A stretch of DNA of 64,000 nucleotides, taken from NCBI GenBank assembly GCA_029931535.1, contig JAQPZY010001684.1, forward strand, positions 868,001 to 932,000, written 5' to 3'. The notes beneath the pieces were generated by a model. It saw only the letters and a list, made by a program, of their open reading frames with translations. It searched no databases and was not told where the DNA came from. Shown piece after piece: positions 23,480 to 34,579 of this stretch (its first letter is position 1; every line of letters starts with the position of its first letter). Source of the stretch: Margaritifera margaritifera. Taxonomy: Eukaryota > Mollusca > Bivalvia > Unionida > Margaritiferidae. The position numbers and the translations under genes are program-made.

Positions 23480-25197
23480 TAATTAATAAGCAGTCTCTTC
23501 CTCATAACTGAAGTCATCCAAGTTCTTGATGATACAAACCCATTTACTAAGTTTTATAGAAACTGGATGAGAAATGTAGTCCCCACATCTAGAGAGGTAA
23601 CAGGCTCAGCCAATCAGATGCAAAGCACACAACAATAATATACATGAATTTCACTCATACTGATACTTAACCAAGATCTTGACCACATAGGCATATTTAC
23701 CAAGTTTGATCAAAATCATATCCAAAATACTCTCTTTAGTGGTGAAAAAAAACAAAAATTAGTCCATATCAGATGCATGACCACCTCCTAAATTTGCATA
23801 GGTTTATCTCATAATAAACATCCAACTTCTTGTTGATACTGCATGATCACCTGTTATTCTTAGATCTTGCTCATAATAAAAAACATGTATTTAGATAATA
23901 TAAGCCTATTTAACAAGTTTGATAAAAATATGATCAGAAACAGAGTTCCTAAATTGTTGACAAACTCAACCAATCATATGCTAGATCACATCATTAATAT
24001 GCATGGTTCTTGCTCATAATTGTCCTCATCCAAGAGCTTAATGAGTTAAGCGTATTGAGGGATGTTCCAGTAAAACATACTTGGGATACAGGGAAGGCAC
24101 ATTCATTGTGGAGTCATCACTCATAGATGCAATTTAGAATTTTTTTATCATTTTCATATGAACTAAGTAATTAAAGTACCCTGGCATATATTTTTAAAAA
24201 AACTGCCTTTCCCTGAGTACCATGTATGTTTAAATGGAACAACCCTTATGAAGTTTGATCAAAATTATATCAGACAGTGTTTCAACCAGGTTTGAGAAAA
24301 AAGAGGCTAGTTGACCCCTTCATTTGAAAAAGTGGGCCAATGGTCTTATCATAATGGGCAAACCTCATAATTAAATGATGTATCATTTATAAAGTCTATT
24401 TTACATGTTATTTGCATTAAAAACCAAACAGACAACCTTTTATACTTCGGTTACCTGTTGTTCATATTTACCTCTTAGTGAATTTCATCACCTTTACAAA
24501 TAATAAATAGTGCTACTTCAAGGTCGTATCATGTGACTGGAAGCAAAAACTGCTGAGACAACACATTTTTCTTTTAGTCAAAAAAGTGAATAAAATGGGT
24601 GGAAATCACCTCAATACATTACTTGAGTCTGTTTCATATTTTTCATCGAGACTATTACAATACGGTAGCATGCCGAGCTTATACTTAACCTCTCAATCAA
24701 CAAATATTATGGGATATACTGATTACACAGTTATTTTTGGAGTTTTTGCCATATACAACATCAGGAGAAAGCGGGAAAATAGATAGTCCGCGCACAGTGA
24801 ACAGTGCAATTGGAAAAGATTGCTGGATGGATTTTGTTAATTTTAAAAAACAAGATCATTAAGCAATTCGGACATTCAATGATGTGTTGATACATCTGTA
24901 TCAAATTAAAGGTAAAAATAAAAATAAAAAAAATACCCCATGTCTTGTTTATTGTTTTGCACCACTTTTGATGCATGAAATCTCTTTTTTTGTGGGGCTT
25001 GGTGTCTATTTGGTGCATGGACGAAAACTCACTGAAAAACTGGATCAGAAATACATATTCCAAGTTTAACTGAAATAAGATAGAAATATGGACTCCAAAG
25101 TGGTATAAATCAATTTTTAATGGACAGACACACAATGCATAATGGATGCAGGGTTATACCATAAGCTCACCTGGCATATGACCAGGTAAGCTAAAAA
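23480..25197. mobile_element. Tandem-core element with AGCTCACCTGG hairpin end, carrying a MITE
   Basis: Units of about 165 bp with TTGATGATACA..CCATTTACCAAGTTT and AT.AAAATCATATC..AAA at 23520, 23690, 23890 and 24245, interrupted by the MITE at 24059-24245. The tail at 25115-25197 holds GGACAGACACACAATGCATA and the hairpin AGCTCACCTGG..CCAGGTAAGCT. A poorly explained block lies at 24290-25030. The same tail occurs at 53395-53440 and, diverged, at 6760-6843. Confidence 0.55.
24059..24245. mobile_element. MITE-like repeat, copy 2
   Basis: 187 bp with imperfect 22-bp inverted ends (GGGATGTTCCAGTAAAACAT, and the complement of ATGTTTAAATGGAACAACCC). It matches 858-1056. It splits a tandem unit: the sequence right of it resumes AAGTTTGATCAAAATTATAT. 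No clear target duplication was found. Confidence 0.65.
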
Positions 25198-25311
25198 CTG
25201 TGGACACCAACAATGCCATAAAAATGACTGTCATGACGAACATCCCAGCAATGTGGACTCGACAAAACATTGCCACATAGGAAAAACGTATGTATAAATC
25301 GAAGTTGCTAC

Positions 25312-25365
25312 CTTTGGGGGGTGGAGGTGGCGGTAATTCATTATTTCCTAATTCATTGTCATCAT
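25312..25365 (-). CDS. ERCC6L: ERCC6L-like 54-nt exon with proline run
   Basis: A 54-nt exon between CTGAG and GTAGCA. With the preceding phase-1 base it reads DDDNELGNNELPPPPPPK and leaves one base. The upstream exon ends EEEVED plus G and the downstream exon begins AG TTT GAC, so the frame is continuous through all three. It continues the acidic tail and adds six consecutive prolines, possibly a profilin/EVH1/WW-type ligand. The acceptor lacks a strong polypyrimidine tract, so alternative inclusion is possible; its length is a multiple of three, so skipping would keep the frame. Confidence 0.62.
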
Positions 25366-25722
25366 CTCAGAACTGTGACGTAGGAAAACAAATTAATTAA
25401 ATATGTGCTAAATGGGTGCTTTAAAAAAAATTCGAATTTACATTTTAGAAAAAATTCTAATTTACATTTTAGCAGCAAACATACAAAATCTTATATGATG
25501 AATAAGCATCTCTACATAATCAATGCAGTGCTCAGTCATTTATAGTCCCAAAAGAAACATCTTGCATGACAAAACTTCAAATTCTTCTTGAGGAAATACA
25601 CAGCAAATAGGTTTCATTTTTGTTCAATTTTTTAACAAGGAAACTTGAAGTGCAGCAAGTGAATCACTGAAAAAACAACTTTAGGATAAGAACATACGAA
25701 CTGACACTACACAGCTTTGTGC

Positions 25723-25915
25723 ACTTGAGTATGCATATGCAATTACAAGACAGGGATTACACTTGTGAATGCATTTGCAATTACAAGACAGGGGTTACAC
25801 TTGTGTATGCATACACAATCACAAGACATGGGTTACACTTGTGTATACATATGCAATGACAAGACATTGGTTACACTTGTGTATGCATATGCAATTACAA
25901 GACACGGGTTACAAT
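25723..25915. repeat. 38-bp minisatellite, five units
   Basis: ACTTGTGTATGCATATGCAA + TTACAAGACAGGGGTTAC repeats at 25723, 25761, 25799 and on, with point changes only. It sits about 360 bp upstream (in transcription order) of the 54-nt exon. Confidence 0.9.
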
Positions 25916-25919
25916 AAGA

Positions 25920-27140
25920 AATAAAGTAGCAGAAGTTGGAAAAGTAGCAGGAGGTGGGGACAACCCACTCCCCAGGCCGAAACAGTATTAGTGTATCAAC
26001 TCAAGTTAGACAGTACTTTTTTGATTGAGAAATGTGAAATTTGTTTAATTATTTTTTTTTGTATTATAGAAATTTGCATAAAATTCATCTATGGGTTTTT
26101 TTCCTGATGATCTTATGAGTTTCATGCTTAATAAGGGAAAGAAAAAATAAATTATCATGCAGAATCACCAGGTTCATTGATATTGATACTAAACCACTGC
26201 AGTATTTTGATAGTTCTTTGAATGAAATTAATATATCTTAATTACTTAGCTGATCAAAATCTATAAAAAAAAAGTTTTTAAAAAAGAGAACTGGGAAAAT
26301 GCAAGTTGCCAAAGATACCGCAAACCTACTTTATAATACTGTATACGTGCTAAATTTTTTAAAACATAAGTAAATTACATAATCATTTCTAAAAGAATTG
26401 ATGGAAACACATTTACTTTAAATAAATATATCTCACAATATGTGCGTTGTATTCATGTTGTATTTTATGTTCATCTTGTGTTTTGTATTTAGGTCAAACT
26501 ATAAGCAAAATGTCTGAAATGTCAATCATAACTGGTATAGCTTGTATACTGTATCAATAAGCATTCACTAGCTGTCCCCTCAATACTGCATAATTTATAG
26601 AACTCTTTGATAATTTGTTAAAACGTTTCAATTTTTTTTTAAGCCAAAAGTCAGGCGTGTGCCTTCCTTGCTTAATTACTGGCATATGATGGCCACTCCT
26701 GATCTTGATGAACTGGATATGAAATGAAAGTGACTGAACATTTATGATTCGCCTTGACATTGATTGAATGATGAGTCGGGCAAGCACTTTCAATGATGGT
26801 GAATCAGAAAAAGCAGGCATCTTTTACATTTACACTGATCTGTATTGAATGGAAGAAGCTACTAATCTTAATTGGATGAATTCCCACCAATGTAATTCTG
26901 AATACAGCAATGCATAATAAAACTTTTAATAATGAACTTTCTTGAAATTCTGGAATTGTAGGCAAAAATAGCCAGCTACCAGCATCTATTGAAGCCCCTG
27001 ACAAGATAGAAAAATATGTGAAAGAGCTAACTTCACACATTCAAACCTGTACCCTTTTAATATTTTCAACTTATTTTAGGGAAAAAGCTTAGGTAAATAG
27101 TATACCAATTAAATATATATGATTATTAATGCGGGATATT
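25920..27140. other. Intron DNA, nothing recognised
   Basis: No repeat or additional exon is supported between the 54-nt exon and the large exon. Confidence 0.5.
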
Positions 27141-27143
27141 CAC

Positions 27144-28413
27144 CATCCTCAACCTCTTCCTCCTCCATATCCTCCTCATCCAAATTTGAGGTGTCTTCCC
27201 TGGACTCTTCCTCATTCATGTATAACTTTTCTCCCCTTGCCTCTTCTTCATCTGTATGTGATTCGTTTCCCCTTGAACCTTCTTCATTTGGAAGTAAATG
27301 TTCTTCAGTTGCCCCTTCAACATCCACAAATAAATGGTCGACCTTTGACCTTTCCACAAGTGAACCCTCTTCAGTTGCCTCCTCTTCTTCTTGCTCCTCC
27401 TTAGTAAGTGAACAGCTCTTGTCCTTCTTTGCTGCTGCCAACTCCTCCTCAGAACTTTCTAATCCATTGATCTGTCTGGTGCTTGCCTTTCTTGAACTAT
27501 AATTTTCTTTGGTATTGTCTTCTAGTTCACTATCGCTTTTGACAAGTCTTTCACTGTCAGAATTCTCATCATTTTTTATTTTCATCTCAAAGTCACTTTC
27601 ATCCTCTTCCTCAGAACTTTCTATCACCCTCTTTTTCACTCTTTTTGTTCTTGAGGTTCTTTTATAGTTAACAACTGGACTGTCCACTATACTATCATCA
27701 ACATGGGAATTGACTTCTCCATCTGCATCCTCTTCATCTGAAACACTTACATAGTTAGTATCATTATCACCTTCATCATCAGACTCCATTATTACAGTAT
27801 TGTTTCCATCTTTCTTCATTGGACTGGTTTGAAGAACTAGAGAATTTTCAACAGAATCAGCAACTTGGACTATCGAACTGAACTTTGCATGAGTTACTTG
27901 CCTTGAAATTAAAGGTGAATCCACAACCATTGACATGTACAAGCTCTTTGTGGATCTTTGGTCCAAAGTTGGTGACTCTTCAAATGAACTATATTTACTT
28001 TGATCACTAGAACTTGAAACTTGGCAAGGAGATCTTAAATCAGAATTGTTAGCGAAGGCTGTCATTAGGGCCGAATTAAGCTCAGATGACAAATTTTTCT
28101 GTGCACTTGTTCTGAGGCCACTAAATGACAATTTGGGCGCAGTGTTCACAACAGGTCTTGCTGCATCTGGTGATATGATAATTTCTTCCTCAATAATTTG
28201 TTGTTTTCTGGGTGTAGCATGGCCGAATGTTTCAAACACATCCCCAATTTCCTTCTGGATATTTTTCTTGGTGGAAAAATTGCTATCTTTGGAATGTTCT
28301 GCTCGATGGCCTTTAACCTCTGTCTTTTCATCTGGAGTATAGGGTTCTTGTTTTAATGGCTGCCTTGAATCTAGGTCCAGCAAATTACTGTCTCTCTTCA
28401 CTTCAGGATTATC
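27144..28413 (-). CDS. ERCC6L: ERCC6L-like large exon: disordered acidic tail
   Basis: 1270-nt exon, 423 codons plus one base, with no internal stop. The acceptor is TTTTACCTTGCAG|GATAAT and the donor GAGGATG|GTGAAT. It begins DNPEVKRDSNLLDLDSRQPL and is rich in Ser, Asp and Glu. Visible features: a psi-K-x-E at exon residue 21 (LKQE); SP/TP sites (YTPDE, HATPRK, DSPLIS, TSPMKK, DSPVVN); a basic block (RTKRVKKRVIESSEEED); and an acidic end built of loose 14-18-residue repeats (NEEGSRGN, DEEEARGE, NEEESRED). Reading on past the donor adds only a few residues before a stop, so the donor is the likely end. Low complexity and clustered CDK-type sites match the PICH tail, which is mitotically phosphorylated. 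No enzymatic domain is present. It is the longest supported coding stretch in the window. Confidence 0.85.
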
Positions 28414-28419
28414 CTGCAA

Positions 28420-29105
28420 GGTAAAATATCAAAGGTTGAAAAAGTTGGCAATATTCTTGACAGAACATCCATCAGAGCTGTAGATAAGTAGCATATCTGT
28501 ATTTTATGCAAATAAATCAACTAAATATGCTTAATGAAATTTTATAATTTGTTTAAATTATGCAAAACAATGTCATTTTGAGCATTTAGTCCAAAGTTCC
28601 TGCCGTAAGCACAGTCCATGTTTAATGCTGGCACATTTGATCAATGTAAACTATGCTATTGGGTTAAGTTCCAAAAATGTCAAGCGCATTTGAAATAATA
28701 CTACTTAATAGTTGTGAGAACACTCACTCAAGCAGAGCCATGTAATCAAATGCACCTTGAATCAGCCTTTGTCACTAAGCTGTCTGACACATTCCAAAAG
28801 GAATGATTAACAGCCTGATGATTAAGGCTCAGTCTGGAACTACAAGTTTGTATTTTGGTGTGATCACAAAATACCCCATCTGATTAAAAATAAAAAGATG
28901 CAATTTGTTCCAAACCCTGGATTAAATTATCCAATTTATTAAATTCTTATCTAGAGCTTTGATCATTTTCATTAAGCAGAAATACTGGTCAGCCCTGAAT
29001 CTGCACTATCACTCACCTGATCAGGAAAGACATTGGAAAATTCACTTGAGTGCCAGAAATTGTTACTCACCAGTTTGAGTTGAGCTAGTGAGTTTTCATG
29101 TATGT
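28420..29105. other. Intron DNA, nothing recognised
   Basis: Start of the 20.8-kb intron; no feature identified. Confidence 0.5.
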
Positions 29106-29109
29106 CATG

Positions 29110-29445
29110 TAGAACTAATATTATTGTGCAGAAATCATGTTGTTATTCTTTCAGTCACAGCGGTCTTGATCTTTGGTGGCCAAGTGGTCTAAGGCACTCG
29201 CCTTTCCAGATTGCTCACACATCTCACCTCTGTCTGCATGAGTTTGAGTCTCAGCTCTACCAACGGGGTATGTGAGAAAGCTTGCCATGTATAGCCTATC
29301 ATGAGCTGAAAAATGGCATTAAACCCAACAACAACAACTAAAATCAACAGGGCTCTTCCTTACACAAAGTGCAAGTCATCCACAGAGTTTGGGAACTATA
29401 GATGATGGAGAACTCCAGTTAATATGCAGAAAGCAAATTTTTTTA
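29110..29445. repeat. Left half of a GACCTTGACC-type element, split by SINE and DIRS
   Basis: ATTATTGTGCAGAAATCATG and TTCTTTCAGTCACAGCGGTC match units at 41555-41600. After the SINE, AAATCAACAGGGCTCTTCCT through CATCCACAGAGTTTGG..CTATAGATGATGGAGAACTC continues the unit. It stops where the outer DIRS starts and resumes at 41300 on the other side. Confidence 0.7.
29174..29340 (+). mobile_element. tRNA-derived SINE
   Basis: The head GGTGGCCAAGTGGTCTAAGG is A-box-like and GAGTTTGAGTCTC B-box-like, resembling a Leu/Ser-type tRNA but too degenerate and long to be a tRNA gene. The body is GTATGTGAGAAAGCTTGCC and the tail GGCATTAAACCCAACAACAA. It is inserted in the GACCTT-type element. Confidence 0.68.
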
Positions 29446-29655
29446 GTAAATTATGTTTCTCTGACAATACTTATCTGATCACATTACATAGGATAACTTT
29501 CTCTGTTACCTCCGAATCCAGCCCTCCTGGAAAGATGAAAAACATCTTTCTGTCTATATATTATATAGACAAAGGAAAGTAACTCTTACAGGCTAACTCT
29601 ACTTTCTACCCACTAGGTGGCTACCACTATACCCGAATGTAACCAGTTTTTTTTA
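29446..29655. repeat. Outer DIRS left inverted terminal repeat
   Basis: Pairs as an imperfect inverted repeat with 41085-41296: ATGTTTCTC..GA, TGATCACATTACAT, CTTTCTCTG..ACCTC, AAAGATGAAAAA, AGACAAAGG.AA..AACTCTTAC, ATGTAACCAG.TTTT. Confidence 0.82.
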
Positions 29656-29711
29656 CTTGAGCAAAATCTTAAAGGATGCTTGCATTGAATGGAAGGTGGG
29701 AGGGATTATTT

Positions 29712-29812
29712 GTAATGTGATCAGGTAAGTATTATGAGCAAAATATAATGTAGTAAAAACTTTGCTCTCTCCATCAAATACATTACATGATCACGTTACA
29801 ATAGGAGAATAG
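29712..29812. other. Outer DIRS internal complementary region
   Basis: TGATCAGGTAAGTATTATGA is complementary to the outer edge of the left ITR. It is joined through a short spacer to CTCTCCATCAAATACATTAC and ATGATCACGTTAC, complementary to the outer edge of the right ITR. This is the ITR-edge junction expected of a DIRS internal complementary region, used in making the circular DNA intermediate. Confidence 0.75.
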
Positions 29813-30089
29813 GTAAGAGGAAGAGGAAATTCTGATCATCCTACTACCTCTGTGTCACCCAGTAGAAGCATGATTGCTCTACTAAAAGGATGAACTTCAA
29901 CCAATGTTAGTTTAGCACAACAAGAGACAATTTGTTTATACATGTGCATGGAAGATCCCTGTGGGATTCCACGCTTGATTATTGTCTCACGATCAAAAGT
30001 TTCCCAGGCGAATCCAGTGAAAGTGGCAAATTCATGCATGGGTCTAAGGCTGTGCTTTCATGAATGGGGGATAGTCACTGTCTGTGCAG

Positions 30090-31010
30090 CTACCTCTAAC
30101 CAAACGAGATTCTGTTCTCTCCTTAGTGAGGCAATCTCACACAAATGGAAGCAGGAGAAGGTAGACTGGGCGTGCCAGTCAGCTGATTCTGCCATGTCCA
30201 AATTGAGACATTACATTCGTTCAAAGCCAGGCTCAAGGAAGTTGCTCGTATTTTGTGAGCTGAAATCTTCATTAGTGTACCTGATCCTGTGCGAGTTCAG
30301 AGTAAACTGATTTAAGAACTCCCTTTAGCCAAGCAGCCAGTGCTTGTGGGGTTATGTCTTGCATTCCTGCCTTCAGCTGTAGGAATAGCCTTTTACAGTT
30401 GATGCAGATATTGTCCTTGCATCTCAGGTAACATCCGAGGGTATGTATGGGGTCCTGCAGCTTTGCTTCTCTCGACAGATCGATCATGGAGAGTGAGTGA
30501 GTAGTTATTTGTTGGTTGACTACTGATGGCAACATGGTTCTTAGAAAAGAAACCAGGTTGTGTCATTAGAACGACTGAACCGAATGGAACTGCATGTAGT
30601 TCAGATCTTCAGGTATTGTATGTAGCTCACTCTGCATGTTGAAGTTAGCATTATCATAAACTGCAAGTCATGCATGATAGCTGCTTCGGTGAGTGGTGAA
30701 GACAGTGGTTCCAACTTTGACGAGTTTGGCCATGTCAAAAGCCAGGAGAGATTCCATTTGAAAATAGTGTGAGTGATCATGGTCCAGATATGTCAAAATT
30801 GGAACACAAGTCAGAGATTTCCATGTTGGGACAAACATCGTCTCTTCCATGAAGTCTGAACGTGTCCGAGATCATGGAACAGTATCGATTGATTGTGATA
30901 GGAGCTAAGTTCTTATCAAAGAGAAAGAGATAGATGTTTGCCATTGGGAATGGGTGCTGAGAGTGGTGTGACATCATTGATGTGACACCAGTCATTGACA
31001 ACACACAATT
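30090..31010 (-). pseudogene. DIRS tyrosine recombinase, outer copy (broken)
   Basis: Fragments in order: a SELHT..EDLNYMQF-like block (box A neighbourhood), SLSMIDLSREAKLQDPIHTL, RLFLQLKAGMQDITPQALAA + WLKGVLKSVYSELAQDQ, then KISAHKIRATSLSLAL. The H-x-x-R pair of box B is kept (HKIR). The box A arginine before SELH is lost (the position reads NFNMQSELH) and the distal tyrosine region reads CFHL instead of FYL. Several frameshifts and stops. Family clear, activity excluded. Confidence 0.72.
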
Positions 31011-31297
31011 TCCCCTTCTATGTCCTCAAAGTGGTGGATCTTCAGTTGTTGCGATCCTCTCATGATTGAAGCTCCAAAACTCCTTTTCAATCAGGACATC
31101 CCTGAAAGAAGCAGGGTGTGAAGGAGGAGTTTCTCTGGACATGGATGGAGTAGTGGCGATCTTGACTGCTTGAGTGGAGTGGAGGTCACTATGACCTGTC
31201 TGGGTACATCTGTCGCTAAATCGAGCAGATCGTTGATCCAGGATGTTTCATCTTAGTGGGGCAATCAGAGCTATTTGCAGTTTTTGACCCTCATTTT

Positions 31298-31939
31298 TTA
31301 ATTATCTTCATAATCAAAACTGATGGAGGGAAGGTCTATTCCCACATTACCTCCCAGCTGATTGAAAGGGCACCAATGGCTCATGCTTCTGGGGTTGGGG
31401 GTTTGGAAAATAAAACAAAACAAAGTCATGCATCGGATGGCCAAAAAGGGCACAGACCTGATGGAAGGTTGCTGGAGGGACAACTTGGTATGAAGCTGTT
31501 GTCCTCTCCTTGATAATGAGTCAGTCAGGAATGTGTTGGACTTGAATATTACCTGATATTGGGAGCACCCATGAAAGTATTCCCATACCTTGAAACAAAA
31601 GTCTGGTGATTGCTCCCCCCTGTGCCGAGGTATGTCACCACAACCGAATTGTCCGACATTATCAGGACCGTATTTCCATTGATACGTTCTACCCAAGTGT
31701 GAGAGGTATTGAAAATGGCTTTCATTTCCAAGAGGTTTATATGAACATCCTTCTCTTGAGGCATCCACTTGCCACTTGACCATCACAAGTCTAGTAGCAA
31801 GTGTGCTCCCCGACCTGATAAACTGGCATTGTAACAAATCCACCATTGCATTGAGTAGGCCAAGGAACTGTAAGAAACTTCCTTGCCTAAACATCTTGTT
31901 TGATGCTTTTCCAATGCATGAGCTATACTTTCGATGCAT
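31298..31939 (-). pseudogene. DIRS RT connection / RNase H, outer copy
   Basis: A 213-codon open stretch plus an overlapping frame. It includes FLQFLGLLNAMVDLLQCQFI (connection region). In the other frame (31549-31764) it has HINLLEMKAI, TVLIMSDNSVVVTYLG and GGSNHQTF, the RNase H block typical of DIRS. NTFLTDSLSRRGQ follows, like the conserved ADSLSR motif. At least one frameshift divides them. Confidence 0.7.
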
Positions 31940-32335
31940 TTTGCTAGAAAGATGCCAAGTTAATATGTGTTAAGAGTTCCATATCTAGATGGACAAAATG
32001 CTGAAAAGGGATAAGGTCCAACTTCTCTACATTGATTATCCACCCTGAACCATGAATGAGGGAAGCAAAGTTGTTCATGTTGTGGAGGACCACCTAAACT
32101 GGGGATGACGTGGTCTAACATCTTATTAAAGGTCTAACTTCAACATCTTAGTTGATTCCTTCTTCAATACATGAACGATGCTTTTGATGCGTTTGGGAGG
32201 AAGATGCCAAGTTCATATGTGTTAAGGGTTCCATACCTAGATGGGCAAAATGTTGAGAAAGGACTAGGTCCGACTTCTCTACATTGATTATCTATTACTT
32301 AATGAGGTAAGTAAGGTTGTTCATGTTGTGAACCA
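31890..32335. repeat. Local 255-bp duplication inside the outer DIRS RT
   Basis: GATGCCAAGTTAATATGTGT (about 31951) and GATGCCAAGTTCATATGTGT (about 32206) start two runs of about 130 bp with high similarity, through GACTTCTCTACATTGATTAT and GTTGTTCATGTTGTG. The duplication adds about 255 bp to the RT region. Confidence 0.75.
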
Positions 32336-32385
32336 AAAACCAAACTTAAAGAATGTTTTGTTTTGTGGTGTGTCATCCAGGAACA

Positions 32386-32700
32386 TCACCATATCTGTAG
32401 CGGATGCCCTGAACTCTTAGTGAAGGCCCAAGGGTTGAGACTTGGGCCATTTGTACGTGTCAGACATATCAAGACTGACTGCATGCTCATCATGTTGCAC
32501 TGAAAGACGAACATACCTGCCATCTCCATCTTAAAATGGGGCAGAATAATTTGGTTGATCCTACTTAGATCTATAACACATCTCAATTTGCCATTGGACT
32601 TTGTAACCAGAAATGTTCTGGAGTAGAAGCCCTGTGTGTGCAGTTTTCATACTATCTACACCGCCCTTTACAAGCAAAAACTAGGTTTTCTTGTGTAAAA
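32386..32700 (-). pseudogene. DIRS RT N-terminal part, outer copy
   Basis: RCVIDLSRINQIILPHFKME matches the conserved RT start of DIRS (VVLDLSRLN..I..P.FKMET pattern). The palm domain that should follow is replaced or scrambled by the local duplication at 31890-32335. Confidence 0.65.
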
Positions 32701-32716
32701 CATCCTACCCATGGGA

Positions 32717-33260
32717 TCACTTGGGAGTTCCTTCATGAAGGTAGGATGAAAGTGGAGGGGGGGGGGGTCGGATAATGAAATCTGGTGACCCTCCGACATG
32801 GCTTGGATCACCCATCATTTTCCGAGAATGGTTGGTCCAAATCTGATTGAAAAGGGAGTAGTTTGGCACCTCAGGTGATTCACCAGAGGGTGTGGGTGAC
32901 GGTGTATCACTAATTATTGACAGAAGGCCTAGGGGAGAAGAAACTGTCCCTCTCTCTCTCCCTTCCCTGCCTGCCTGCCTGCGAAAATAGGGGCATATGA
33001 CTGCATGTAATTTGCTTAGCCAGGAGAAAAAAAATGAAAAACCTGCCATTGTTGAGAATCAACTCTGTGATTTCTCTGGTGACGATGGTCCCTTCTCTTG
33101 TTCTTTCCCCGATAGGGTTGTGCAGAGATAGGAGATTGCGCTGAAAGTTTAAGGGCAACTCTTGTACCTCTTGCTTTCTCACCTCCTCAATTTGATGTCC
33201 TAACAGTAGTGGAGAACTGAAAGGGATGGAGCGCATAAAAAAACCCAGCAATGATCGTTA
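32717..33260 (-). pseudogene. DIRS gag-like region, outer copy
   Basis: Two overlapping frames (32717-33049 and 32910-33251). The block LLLGHQIEEVRKQEVQELPL aligns by position and pattern with LEAKFEKFGGRQL in the inner copy, placing it in the gag-like ORF1. Low-complexity proline/serine ends; broken. Confidence 0.5.
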
Positions 33261-34221
33261 GCGGCCTTTACAGCTTGACGGAAAACTCATCAGATGCGTG
33301 AAGTTAAGTAGGGAGGAAGTTGACAATGTTTCTGACTAACTTTCTGACTAACTGTGGTGTTAAAGACTTGTCTGTGCACTTTATCATCATCTAGACAAAG
33401 GTAAGTCTGGATAAAATACCCCTGAATGTGACTTTTTACCAGTGGGGTGACAAAGTTGCTGGCAACTGACTCACCACAAAGAAAGCTCTTGTGTTACCGG
33501 GGTCGTGAATGCTCCAAGAGATGCCCGTTAATTTTTGCAATCTCTAGCAATTATGACAAAATTCTGAATGAAGAACTGTCGTTGTCATTGTCTACATTCA
33601 CCAAGGCATTGACCTTGTAGGTAGAATTGATTGAAAGTGGAAGAGGGAAATTCGGACTGAGACAAAATCCTATAGATTTCATCTATCGCTGCCATGAAAT
33701 AAATTCTGTCTGTTCCATTGTCGGATTGGCATGTTCCGGCATTTCCATTTAATCCCCTTCATTACAGGTACAGGGATACAGCCTTCCATATGGAAATGAT
33801 TAAGTATCATCATTTTGCCCACTGGCTATGCAATCAATAGTGATCGCATTATAGAATGCCAGTCTGGCATGGCAAGTTTGGTTTGGTAGGACAGCTCCAT
33901 AAGTAATGTCAGTTTGCTATGGATTTCATAGGAATGGTCAGTCTGGTTGATCGGCTTGCAAGCCAGTTAGCAATGCGGTCTGTTAGGCCGGCCATCTCGC
34001 CAGTTGGAGATAACAGACTCCTGACCACCATAATCATACATAGCTCATTCGTACGGCTGGACTGGTTGGTTGGCAGTCGGAATGGCATACCAAAGATGAT
34101 AAACGCATTGTGGTCCAGCTGGCTGGTGTGGTATAGTCAGTTTAATTGGTCGGGTTGCAAACCTTCACATCTGTATTGTTGCTTCATATTTTCATGCACG
34201 GATGGGGAAAATGATACTTGT

Positions 34222-34372
34222 ACATGCTCATGCCTCATGGGCGGTGAACAAGTTTGACTGTAAACCCTCATGCCTCATAGGTGGGGTGATATTTGATTGC
34301 AAGCCGTCACGCATCATGGGTGTGGTCCTATTGTTTGTGAGCCCTCTCACCTCATTAGCGGGGTCCTGGGCT
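34222..34372. repeat. Four-unit minisatellite in the outer DIRS 5' region
   Basis: Units of about 48 bp: (GCAAG/GTAAA)CC.TCA.GC.TCAT.GG.G followed by GTG....TTTGA or similar, at about 34225, 34266, 34306 and 34344. Confidence 0.6.
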
Positions 34373-34547
34373 TATCTGCAGTGAGGATTGCAATATATAA
34401 ACATCATTTCTACTTGTAGACATATTGACAACAAGCCTTTCGAGTCATATTGATCACATGTAATTCCAAGGCTTGATTGGAATTGCCTGTGCTTTATACT
34501 GTATTCACTGATATAGTATTGTTCTTGCGATGTTTCATTGTCTACAT

Positions 34548-34579
34548 GGGGGGTGGGGGTGGGGTGGGGGTGGGGGTGG
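34548..34579 (+). other. G-quadruplex-capable run
   Basis: Six runs of four or more G separated by single T in 32 bases, on the plus strand (template strand for the host gene). It meets the usual G3+N1-7 pattern many times over. Confidence 0.7.

Noticed and set aside
26804..27040. Extra ERCC6L exon just downstream of the large exon
   Set aside because: The 78-codon frame lacks suitable splice sites, and the 25312-25365 exon joins the large exon in phase.
27119..27502. Ser-rich plus-strand frame opposite the large exon
   Set aside because: Antisense shadow of the acidic GAG/GAA-rich coding tract.
29174..29265. A tRNA gene
   Set aside because: Only A- and B-box-like segments are present, without a foldable cloverleaf, and the body and tail are those of a SINE.
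29942..30310. 122-codon plus-strand open frame
   Set aside because: Antisense to the DIRS tyrosine recombinase remnant.
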